From Bradysia coprophila (lineage: Eukaryota; Arthropoda; Insecta; Diptera; Sciaridae), in NCBI RefSeq assembly GCF_014529535.1, contig NC_050737.1, positions 9,406,725-9,470,724 of the forward strand: a stretch of DNA of 64,000 nucleotides, read 5' to 3'. Positions 29,118 through 40,200 of the stretch are shown here, one piece after another. Position 1 is the stretch's first letter. The number at the start of each line of letters is the position of its first letter. Both the position numbers and the translations under genes were made by a program. The notes below the pieces were generated by a model that was given only the letters and a program-made list of their open reading frames with translations, made no database searches and was not told the DNA's origin.

Positions 29118-29200
29118 GAATAAACTTTTTCCTTTACTAGGGAGGGAAAATGGACTTTCCGTCCTAAGGGGAAAGTCTTTCCCTCCTTCGTAAAAGAAAA
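29118..29200. repeat. Imperfect hairpin element
   Basis: CTTTTTCCTTTACTAGGGAG and CCCTCCTTCGTAAAAGAAAA are imperfect inverted copies, with a GGACTTTCC/GGAAAGTCT core inside. Confidence 0.5.
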
Positions 29201-29218
29201 ACGTCATACTACACTCTT

Positions 29219-29318
29219 GAAGGAATTCGATATTTCGTAACTAGATGAGTAAAACTACCTCGGGCTAAAGTCCTCGGACACTTATATACTCATCTGGATA
29301 CGAAATATTAAATTCCTT
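29219..29318. repeat. Inverted-repeat element (about 100 bp)
   Basis: AAGGAATTCGATATTTCGTA followed by CTAGATGAGT on the left; ACTCATCTGGATACGAAATA then TTAAATTCCTT on the right. Imperfect arms of about 31 nt. Confidence 0.6.
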
Positions 29319-32210
29319 CTTTTGTATAGTAATATACTATTTAGACACCTGGCAACTCAAAGCTTCTAGAAATTCTTTTTTTCTGACCATAATTGCGGCA
29401 ATATTTACAAAGGGAATTGTGTCAGTTAGAGCCGATCATTTCTAGTCGACGCACACAGATCACGTTTGGATCGTTTGTATTACCCAGTCATTATTAAAAC
29501 ATTGAAGCCCTTAAAGACTTCCTTTTCAAATAGACCTATCCACTTTGAAAACCAATACAAGAGCTGGATACCGGATCAGAATTTACCTTTACCATTTATT
29601 TACTGGAAGTTTTCTAGGATTTTGATTCTTATTTACCCAAGCTTGTGAGCGCATGTACTTTCGATTTAATTTCGACTTTCAGAGGATTGTCCAATATCGA
29701 AAAGTTTTCTTTGTGAATTCCAAGAAGATTTTAGAAAAAGCATCGTCTTTTGATAATGTTAACGGGAGCCTCCAGGTCGACATAACATTCCTCGTAAGGA
29801 GATTACGATTTTAACTTAGATAGTTCCTGTATAGATTTTGAATTTGATGCACATTGTATTTTATTTTATTATCACAAGCGTTCTGTGATGTGTATGTTTG
29901 AACGAGCCAGAGTTTGATAAAATTCCATTAAAATTATCCGGATCCACCACTGTATCCAATGATATTTAGGAAAAATATTTGGGAGACTTTGAGGTACTTT
30001 TTGAATGTAGCATTGAACATTATCAATTCTCTACCGTATAATATGGTGATTCTCGTTTCGTTCGACTTGATGAGGAATAGACAATATAAGCCATAATATC
30101 ACTCCAGGAAGAGTGACATAACTGATTTTTTTTACATGTGTAAACAGCCGAATAAGTCAACTTCTGCATGAATTCACGGTTTTCGAAAAAATATTTTCTC
30201 TGAATTCTCTATCTATTAAATTACCGAAACAAGAGTTTCCAGCTATTCTTCCGGTTGAGACAAAATAGAAATTAGAATCTACAGGAAACCATTTGTATAA
30301 AATGAACGAAGTTATGTGAATTCACACGCAAAATCTATTCTGATTTACTAATGTTGAGTGTCTTTTAACCTCTTGAAAGCTACGAAAACAATGGTCACTA
30401 TGAATTTAAAGAAATTTCAGATCTTAATCGCAGAGCTTGTAACGTGGAGGCTGTAGCTTACATTGTCAGTATTCATGACAAATAAATACAAATTGATACT
30501 GTCGTCAATACTGAAAGTGCCTCAAGCTGCATGAATTTTTACTGTGACACTCCTTAAATGTTTTTTTTTTCGTTTTTCGCTAGCGAGTCAGTGGTGAATT
30601 TTGCTTAATGCAAACAAATAATTTTGCCTGACAAACAGCAACGACAATAAATGAGTGGCAAGTGAAGTAATTTTCCTTTTTTAATTTCGTCAAAACTTTG
30701 AACAAAAATGAGTTACCAAATTTAAAACGATTAAATTGCGATACATTTGCCCCCATCCGAAAGGTGGTATAATTTTATCAGGAGTGAAATGAATCCCTAG
30801 TGTAAATAATTAATTTCCCAAGCTAGATGTACCAGATTTTACATTAGAAAGAAATGCGAATACCGGCACATTTGATTAATTTTCAACATAGTGTGGACTG
30901 CATTTGGAGAATTAGTTATTTATGCAACAGAGCAATAAACGTGTTTTTAGGCACTACGTGTATACAAACCATACGCAGTCTCCACAACGGAAAATGTCCG
31001 CTACTGGCATGTCACTGCTTGACCTAGTTGAAATATTTTAAGAATTGAATAACATTGTGCACCAGTGCACCATATTATGGCCAATTTTGAAAACATTTTA
31101 ACCAATTTTCAAAATTTGCTAAACGTTTTAGAATTCAAAGAATTTATTTATTGCAGAATTTCGTACAGTTAAGGGAAGCGAAATTTCAACTTGAATTTGC
31201 TGCAGCTGTTTTTCAGCTGATCCACACATACAATCAAAACTGTTTAACGATTCAAGCTGATACACGCACGCACGTGGTAGTGTATGCAGACGGATGAAAA
31301 GTTTTGCAAAATACAGACGAAAAAATAGTAATTTTCTCCGTTCCACTGAAACTTCGGAAGCCTTTGTTGTGAAAAACGTTTTAGTAGGGCTCACTAGTTG
31401 AACAAAATACATTTTTTGGTGCATTTTGGTATAAACGCGTGAATTTTTTACCATTGATAAATATGCATTTAGGGATTGCAAAACGATTGGGAGACTTTGA
31501 AAAAGTGACCTCTAGCGCCATCTACATCCGGTTGAAGTTTTAGATGCAGAGGTAACTTCGATGAATTTCTGAGTAGCGGCAATCGAAGCTACACAGGTTA
31601 TTTCGGGCTCAAACGATAGCTGAAGGCTTAAAAAAATTTTTGATGTAAAATTTTTTTCCGAATTTTCCGTTTTCCCGGCAGTTTTTTCGAATTTTCATAA
31701 AAATGATATTTTTAAACTGATGTGAAAGTTAAGTAATTTTTAAAATTGGTTGCACGTTCAGTTTCCAATGTTTTAACGATGAAAAGGTTTTTGGATGTTC
31801 CGCAACAGAGGCAACTAGTTTAAGTTTTCATCGAAGATTTGGACACTTTTGCATGGCCAATATTTTCGGCAATTTTTTTTTTCGTAAATTTACTGGAAAT
31901 TTTTAGACATCATCTAAAAACAAAACAAAAAAAGTTTTTCGATTTAAAAAAAAAAGTTTAAGTTCCCGAAATCTGATCAGATTTTAGATCTGCAAATTTT
32001 CCGGCGAACTTTGACAGATCCTACAAATTCCGTAAACGTCTGAAACATCACCAATTTACTTTAAACGCTTAGCTGGGACCCTTAGCTTTCAAATGATACC
32101 AAACACGTCACCTGCGGATCAAAGTATGCAAGATTTGTGATGTGAGATATGTGGTGGGACCCAATTTCAAGCAAGTTTCAAAATATATGGGAGGTAAGTA
32201 TTGTGTTTAA

Positions 32211-32295
32211 AACTCGGGAAGGAAAATTGGAAATTAGATTGACTGAGGTGAAACAACACCCTAGAAATGCAATTTCCAACTTTTCTTCCCGAGTT
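32211..32295. repeat. Near-perfect 25-bp inverted repeat
   Basis: AACTCGGGAAGGAAAATTGG on the left and CCAACTTTTCTTCCCGAGTT on the right, continuing inward through AAATT/AATTT. The loop is about 35 nt. Confidence 0.6.
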
Positions 32296-32421
32296 GAACA
32301 AATAACTATTGATCGTTTGTGTGGATTAGCTGACATAACTGTAGACTTAAAAATTCTATAAATTTCTACAGATAAAATTTGTGGAACTTGTAGAGATTGT
32401 AGAAATATTTTTGAAAAAATT

Positions 32422-32723
32422 CTTAGAGATTCTAGCTTTTCTACACTCACAACCCATTGGCTTGTGCCGAATCAGTAACAGCGGAACATCTCCAGCTGGT
32501 CAACAAACACAATTCCTTTGTATTGAGAACAATTCAAAGACAAGCTACATACAGTGCATACATACATACATACATCTACATGCCCACGTAACACGTATGT
32601 AGTAAACTCGTTGTTAAGATTGTTTTTTGATTGTATATTATACAAGTAGCTGGTAAAGTTCAGCTGTTGCTGATTCGGCACAAGCTTCTGGTTTAGTGAG
32701 TGTAGAGAATCAAAAATTTCTAA
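32422..32723. mobile_element. MITE-like element with about 75-bp imperfect terminal inverted repeats
   Basis: Left arm: CTACACTCAC, then GGCTTGTGCCGAATCAG, then AACAGC. The right arm is its complement: GCTGTTGCTGATTCGGCACA, then GTGAGTGTAG. The interior contains a (CATA)n microsatellite near 32553-32573. No clear target duplication. The open frames on both strands here are explained by the element. Confidence 0.65.
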
Positions 32724-33744
32724 AAAAAAATCGATGCCAAAGGTCCTGTGACAATAACATACACCGTGTGCCAAAAAAATCATTATTTATCACCGAGTTG
32801 CATATCCAGTTTTTCTCCAAACAAAAATGCAACGAAAGTTTTACTTTTCGTTACTGAATTCAGAACGATTTTTTCTTTTCTTTTTGATTCTCAATTTTGG
32901 GTGACACTAATCCTATGGCAGTTTAAATAATTTTTCTAATATTTTTTTGTTTGTTTGTTGTTGTTCGAATTAAAATGTGCTGACAAGTGTGACAATTATA
33001 ATTAAATATAATTAACGTTTAATGTTGATTAAATGATTTTTATAATTATGATTTTTGTTTGGTTTATAATTAATTTTTTTTCATTATATCTTTAAAAAGA
33101 GTAAAAACATTGTTAAATTGCGACCAGCGCCTTTGTTTGTTGTTAAATTGTTTTAATTTTCGTGATTTTATTTGCGATAAATATTTTTTTTTAATAAATA
33201 GAAGAAGTTTGATGCTAAATAACATTTTGTGATATGATGACAAAATTAACTAAATTTTCTTTGTTTTTTAATTTAAATTCTTTTCATTTTTAATTTTAAA
33301 TTTTTACTAAATAAATTACTCTATTGTTTCTTGGTTGTTTAATTATTATTTCTATTGCTTCAGTGTATGATGATGTTAATCATTTTCATCAGAATGATTA
33401 CGTTTATTTATAATTATTTTTACTATTATACGTACGGAGAGACTACATATAGATTAGTAGTAAATTGTTTCATCCATAAAACAATAACATTTCATATCAA
33501 TTGTTTCTTATTGTTTATAAATTGATTCATTTTGTGTGTGTGTTCAAAACAGTAAGTTTTTATTTTAATTCATTAATTCGTTAATCGTATAATCATCATA
33601 CCGTCATCGTCTCCATTAGAATTTAGAGTGTTGATGATTCAAAAAAGAACGAAGAGAAAAAATAATTTTAACTTTCAATTCTACTTCTTTGTTTGATAAA
33701 ACATTCAATGTGTGCGCAATTAGAAAACGTTTTTTTTGTTAATT

Positions 33745-33750
33745 TTTATT
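33745..33750 (-). terminator. Candidate polyadenylation signal of the DCX-EMAP gene
   Basis: AATAAA on the minus strand about 95 nt beyond the TGA (33846-33844) that ends the extended reading frame described in the findings. Another AATAAA at 33984-33979 lies inside the putative intron of that extension and could end a shorter transcript. Confidence 0.45.
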
Positions 33751-33843
33751 TGAAAGATTTTTTTTCTTGTTGCTTTGGTTGGTTTTTTTTCTTTGTTAAA
33801 AATTCTAGAAAAACAAAATCAATTTGTATCATTAAATTCAATT

Positions 33844-34211
33844 TCACGTTAAATCAAGAACAGCAAAGGCATCTGGAAGTAAGACCGCATATTGTACATG
33901 ACCGTCGATGTTACAGTCATCGCTGCTTTCCGATTGCGCATTCGATTGGTGATCCTTGACATGTAAACGTCTTTGGTTTTTATTATTTGCAATAAAACAT
34001 AACACACTTCAAATGCGAAACTACGATAGTTCAGTGAACTTACCCATTTGTCATCACCGTTACTGATTGCAGTCACACCCATTCCATCGTTCATTCCCAC
34101 GGACATTTCACTATCGGCTATTGTTGATACGATGCTCGGTCGCTGTTCTCGATTGTACTGTGCTTTGTGAGGCTCCGAGGCCGCAGCACTGCGCCACGGT
34201 GGCCACAGGGG
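33844..34211 (-). other. Candidate C-terminal extension of the DCX-EMAP gene beyond its TAG stop
   Basis: Directly after the TAG (34214-34212) the same frame stays open for 56 codons (34211-34044) of ordinary composition (for example REQRPSIVSTIADSEMSVG). It ends at TGG|GTAAGT, a consensus donor. An 89-nt intron ending ATGTCAAG would join, in phase 0, a 36-codon exon (33954-33847) with NAQSESSDDCNIDGH and YAVLLPDAFAVLDLT, then TGA. An acceptor-like GCGCAG at about 34191 would also join exon J directly to this frame, bypassing the stop by alternative splicing. Readthrough, alternative splicing and plain 3' UTR are the competing explanations. Confidence 0.5.
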
Positions 34212-37200
34212 CTATTCTTCGACCAGCTCCCAGACCATCAGTGAAGCATCGGTGCCGCCAACAGTTACCACCGAACGGTCACCATACAAAAATCTTGCGC
34301 TAGCTAATGTACCTGAATAGACTTTCGCTTCACAGTATTCCGCCCGGGGACTTATGCATGGATATCTGATTGCACAATGAAATGGGACGATTATGAATGG
34401 TATTTGGATCGCTTTGATCTGTATCCGACTCACCTAAACAATCTCAAATAACCATCAGCATCACCAGAAACCAGCATGTCTTGAGCGGTTGCTCGATTGC
34501 TCGTTGTCATTATGGACGATGTCGAAGCATAATAACGATTGTTCCACATACCAGCTACCATAAATCCAACTGTACAATTGTGTGTCAGCCATTTAACATC
34601 CTTCATTGCCATTGGACTTCGCTCGGGTGATAGTGATTTGACGTCCCCTATTTTCAATGTGAAGTTTAATTAGCAATTAGTTTTGCCAATACGCCATTCA
34701 CTAAACTTACAGAACAAAAGGTCAAAGTCAACCGTAACAGTCTGCAGATAACAACCATCAACACTCCAATCCAAATGTGTGAGCGGCTGAGAGCCTCGAA
34801 TTTTATTAACTTTTTTATATGAGAAACCATCTCTTGATACTCGGAATAGGTAGATGCTTCCATTTTGTGATCCCATTGCTATCATATCTCCAACTGAAAA
34901 TAAAGTTCGTTTCACACTCCTGGCAACGATCACTCGACGTTTTTTTCCATACCTTGATTGAAAGCAATGCAGTTCAGTGGTGAACCACACACTCTTAACG
35001 TCAACATTGTCGCACCGTTTTCCGCATTCATCACTAGCAAATGCCCCTCTGTACTTCCCGCTGCTAAAGCCGAGCCGAATGGATGAAATGCTAACGATAC
35101 CTAAAGGATTTTGTTTTTTAAAGAGGAAGAAAAGGATCAGGCATTAGTCTCGAGCATGATCGACAGGGTGATTACAAAATTGTATTTCGCCCATCCTGTA
35201 CTCTAACACTTACACATTCGTATCCAACCTGTGTTGACCACAATAATTTTTGCTTTCTCCACAACGCAATGTGCTTATCATGCCCAGCTGTTGCAAACAC
35301 TTCGTCTTCTGGATGCGCGGCCAGTCCCCACAATTGACGTCCATGTCCAAAAACGACTTGATTAAATCGTCTTTGCAGCGATCCTTCAAGAATATTATTC
35401 CGTGTCGTACCAACATAAATATTTCCATCATTGCGTCCCGGACGCTGTGGATATATGGTACGAACACCGCCTGCCGACTCTGGCAATTTGGTATCGGTAA
35501 TTCGTTTATAATTCTGCAATGAGTCCCAGGCAGCAATTTTTCGATCTTTTTCACCACCGGACAATAATGTTCCCTCTGACAGCATCACCAAGCAACTGAT
35601 ACCCTTATTATGGGCCTCGAATTCCATTCGCACAAAATAAGCACCATCCGAATCAACACTATAAATTGTAATAAAACCATCACTGTCGGCGGTGACAACG
35701 TCACCATCCGGCTCAAATTGAATGCTGGTGACGTGCGTACGGGACGGCTGTTTGATAATATCGGTTCGTTCGAAGAAACCGTCCTTTCGTCGGTGCCAAA
35801 AGGCAAGATGACCACGACCATGTGTGATGATGAGATTGTCATCGAGGGGATGGAATGCAGCACCAGACAGGCCTTCTTGTAGAGTCTAGAAAATTTGATT
35901 TTTATGTAGAAACATCATAAGAGACTGTGCTTGGAGAATAAACATGAGGTCATCCATATCACTGACATACAGCTCATGCAAAGTTTAAAAAGCCAATACA
36001 CTACAGCCTAGCGCAAAAATCGTCTTTCATGTCATTTAGCATGGTATAGGTATACCTCAATTAGCATGAAATTCTTGAATTGACCTTAATAGTCGTTAAC
36101 TAGCCCTCCCGAACTGCACCTAAATGATCTAAATCAATTTTCTTTAACACTTTGTACTCGGTCAACAAGCATTGATTTCACTGTAACAGAACAACATCAA
36201 GACAAACCACCATCGCACGGATTAAATACGAAAATTGTTTTAGGGTGCGACTTCATTTAAAATCAATGAAAAGCACATTGCATACCGCTAACCGTATTAT
36301 CCGTCTTATTAACCACTTGGTGAAACTGTGTTATACGTACAAGAATGGCATGGCTGGTAATATATGCATAGCCGCACTTAATATGCGAAACAAACAAAAA
36401 ACTTTCAACTTTAAACTCTGCTCAACTTTGTGATACTATCGCAATTTTTAATGGGTCCACTTAGACCAACTTTTCAAAACCGTAATTTATAGTGCTCTGT
36501 GCCATAATGCAAATTAGCTAAAATGTTTCAGGTTTTAGGTGTGTACATGTGTGTTTTGATTCGATCAAATGACTTGGAATAACAGGTGACCTATTTTTTT
36601 CAAGCCGAACAATAAAAAATGGAAGTGAAAAACACTTACAGCAACTTTTCCTAATAAATGACCCCATTGCCACTGCCAAACCGATAATATGCTTTCACGA
36701 CCAGCATCAACGGCTAAAATGTAACTTCCGCCATTCTGTAAAGAAATTTGTGTCTGACACAAACTTTTTGTTAAAAATCGAATGAGTCAAATCTACCAGC
36801 TGAGAAAATGCAACCGATGTCACACCACTGTCCAGTTCTCCCATACCGAAAACGTATAATGTTTGTAGCGATTCAGTGCTCCAGATTCGGACGTGAGCTT
36901 GGGATTTTCTGTCTCGGCCACCGCGCTGACCGGATGCCACCAACTCTCGAGACGGATGGACGTCCATGCTGTTAACAAATGAACAAAAAAATATTTTGCT
37001 AAAATATCCTTGCATAGCAGCCGCACAATTCGCCTTTCAACCATACAAACATCGACTTTATATACACACCACATAATATCCTCTGTATGACCGGTGTAAT
37101 GTCTCTGAGCTTCTTCATCTCGATCTAGTAACACTGCGACTGCTGCCACATAATACAATAGTTCACCTGACGGTAGCACCCACAAATTTCGTCGCGAATC

Positions 37201-40200
37201 AATTCCTCGATATCCATGCACCCATTGGAGTGCCAATTTCTTATCGGGAGGTGAATTGTCCATCGGTGCGTGATGAACAGGAGGATAAAACGTTCTTCTG
37301 AGACCACGAATTATAACTTTAGTCGGTTCTTCTTTCATAACATCCAAGAGTGAGTAGTCTTTTGGGAGAATTTAATTAATTTAACTCTCTATCGTATAAG
37401 TGTATTTAATCGAGATGTTACCTGCGGTCGGTCGAACAATTTCACTTTCTGGAGCGTATAAAACCCTTGGTCGACTTTTACTTCGTGCTCTTTGTCGGGC
37501 TGTGGTTTTTGATATATCTTCTTGGACTATTGGTACACCAGCTCGTGAACGAGATCGACGAACTGGTGAGCTCGGTCCACTTGGTACAGGCGCGATAACA
37601 GCAGCCCCCGTTCCCAAATAAAACGTTTCGATTTCAGCAAATTCATTGCGTAATTGTGAAAAGCTTCGCACTTCCTGTCCACTAGCGGTATACATTCGTT
37701 TAGCGCCGGTCATTTTGAGTACCTGGCCCAAATCTTCCAGAACTTCCTCAAACGGTTGGGATGTACGTAGATTCAAGAGAACGCGACACTGGGAACAATA
37801 AAAACGATTTTTTTTTATGTTAAACAAAAACGAAAGTTTATAAACACTTTTAAATCAAGTGGTGAATAATGGCTGTTGGAAAGTCTTATGAAGAAAAAAG
37901 GAAAAAAAAGAAGAAATACCGGAAGCAGCACTTGTGAAATTTGCATAATAAATTTATGCTGTTTCTGGTCTTTTGTGCTTTATATGTTAGCCGATTCATA
38001 TAAACAAAATTTAGGTGAAAACACGTTCGTATCGTCTCGTTTCGTTATATACCATTTACTGTACGACTAACTGTACATGTCGTTCTATCAACCCCGAGTA
38101 TATAAAATTTCAAAATCAATACTTATTATGTTATCAAGGTCATTAATTTTTTCGTTTCTTTTTTTTGGCAAAGCATTTTACCATACTGGTCAGTGGTCGT
38201 ACAAGGAGATTCAATAGTTCAAATGTTCAAATGGTGCTAGAACTTCATTAATTGTTCCACTGTAATAGTAGAGTCATGATAGCGAGTACACAGATCGTGA
38301 AAAACGTATGAAAAATTCTTGCAAAATCAAAGTTTACATCAAGCATGAAAAATATTGAGTGATAATGTGTGAGACAAATGGCAAATATTTTTCACGCTTG
38401 ATGTAAACTCTGATTTTGCAAGTATTTTTCATGCATTTTTTTGTCGAACTCTTTATTTTAAAACAGATAAAACGTGACGAAAAGATTAGGGAATTTGCGG
38501 GAATTTAATTCCGCAGGTTTACATCTACACTGCAAATACCTTTAAGACCATTGACTGCTTATGCTTATCGACGGAAATAATAGCGGTAAACCGTTATGGT
38601 TTGACATTTCTCCCGTATATTTTACGTCAAACCTCCAGCTACGAACCATAAGGACATCAATTTTTTAATCTTATCAAACTTAAAACCCCTACCTCGTTAT
38701 TGCATATTATTATTAGTATTTCGTTTCTAAATATTTGCGGAACGTAAAATGTAACAGACAAAATGTAAACTACAAATTCATAGGGTAACACTCTGTTAGT
38801 TAAAATCGTCTCATATCCTAAAGCTCCACTACATGAAAGAAAAATGGCCAAATTCAACGAAAAAGTTAGCTAGACTCCCGTACAGCAACCGTAAGAAAAT
38901 CGTAAAATGATAACGTGAACGTATAAACAAAGAAACACGTATTCAATTCAAACGGTCAACGTTCGTTATACCGTCCGTCAATCGATAAAATGTATTCACC
39001 ATTATTCGCACTTAATTTTCGTACATCACGCAACATTCCTGCCTAAATGGGTAATTAAATCCAAGAGCTATCAATTGTTCAATTGTAATAGATTATTGGA
39101 ACCATAAGATGTTCAGGTTTTATCGCCGGCAATTACCACAAACGGTTTTAAATGGTGGCGAAAGGAAAAAGATTGAGTGTACAATGCGACTTGATAAGAC
39201 GAAACATTTTATGAACTGAATGTTTTCATCGACGTGCTGTCGGGAGGCTTTTTCTTTGATTACGGTTTGGTTTACATTAGACCGACAAATCTTCAATACT
39301 TCTCTTTTTCGAAGTATTTTAAAGTTCTGCACTTGGCTACGACATTAGATAAAGTTCTTTGCTTATTTCAGAACGTCTGTGAAGATCATTTTACTAGGAA
39401 GCTGTATGCTCAATTGGATGCGAATCTAAACTTGAGACAGTGATTTCTGTTTTAAAACCGATGTAATTTAAGCCAGAAAATCTACGTCTCAACATTTTGA
39501 GTAACCGGGTCGTGAGTACAATTCACAAAATAACAAACGATTTTTGAAAGGGAAACGTTCATTCTATCGTAATCAGATGTGCATACATTTAGTATAATCG
39601 TTTACACACTTTTTCCAATATCCTTACATGAAAACTCTGCAAACGTAAGGTTTTACACAGGCAGCCAATTACTGTATTCAAACAAAACATAACACACATT
39701 GGAGGCATACAACATAGCAATATTGACTGATTTTTCGTTATTATATGGTAGAAACCCGAGTGCTTTAATTCAAGGTCTTACAACTAGCCAGGCAATGCAA
39801 TTACCATATTTCGTAAACAACAAAACTGGCAGTAAGAATATGGGGGGCTATGATTTGATGGAATTCTATATCGCATGGTAGTAGTGCAGACGTTCGGGGG
39901 CTGATAGAGTATTGTGTCTGGGAATGTTTCGTGGCATTATGTTGGAACGATTTTGAAAAATGTGATTAATGTTTCATAATTAAATCAATGAATTGAATCA
40001 AAGGTCTACAACAGGATGAAGATTGCCATAAAATGATATACATTTTGCAAACCATACACATACACATACCAAACAAAAAATATATTTTTGATTTATGGCA
40101 ATATTCTAAGTGCAAAGTATAACGAAACATAAGCATGGCTACCCTGAAGAGGTGTACCATAACAAAAATGTTGCATGTGTTTATGCTGATCGCTTTGATA

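Larger units (their letters stand above)
28640..33840. other. Repeat-rich intergenic region after the GH1 fragment
   Basis: About 5 kb with no supportable gene. Palindromic elements at 28974, 29118, 29219, 32211 and 32422 are listed separately; 31185-31245 carries one arm of an inverted repeat also seen at 62962. The 117-codon open frame at 31128-31481 (minus) includes that repeat arm and is not considered a gene. 32940-33660 is very AT-rich. Confidence 0.6.

Noticed and set aside
29880..30010. A NEPEF-like translation as the missing GH1 acid/base motif
   Set aside because: Only NEP matches; the surrounding residues do not fit the family, stops are close by, and there is no splice context.
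31128..31481. 117-codon minus-strand open frame as a gene
   Set aside because: It contains an inverted-repeat arm shared with 62962-63130, has no domain, and sits in a repeat-rich region without promoter or splice support.
33849..34106. Independent minus-strand gene of 85 codons near the end of DCX-EMAP
   Set aside because: Its first part is the in-frame continuation after the DCX-EMAP TAG, and its second part runs through what looks like an 89-nt intron, so it is better read as part of the extension.
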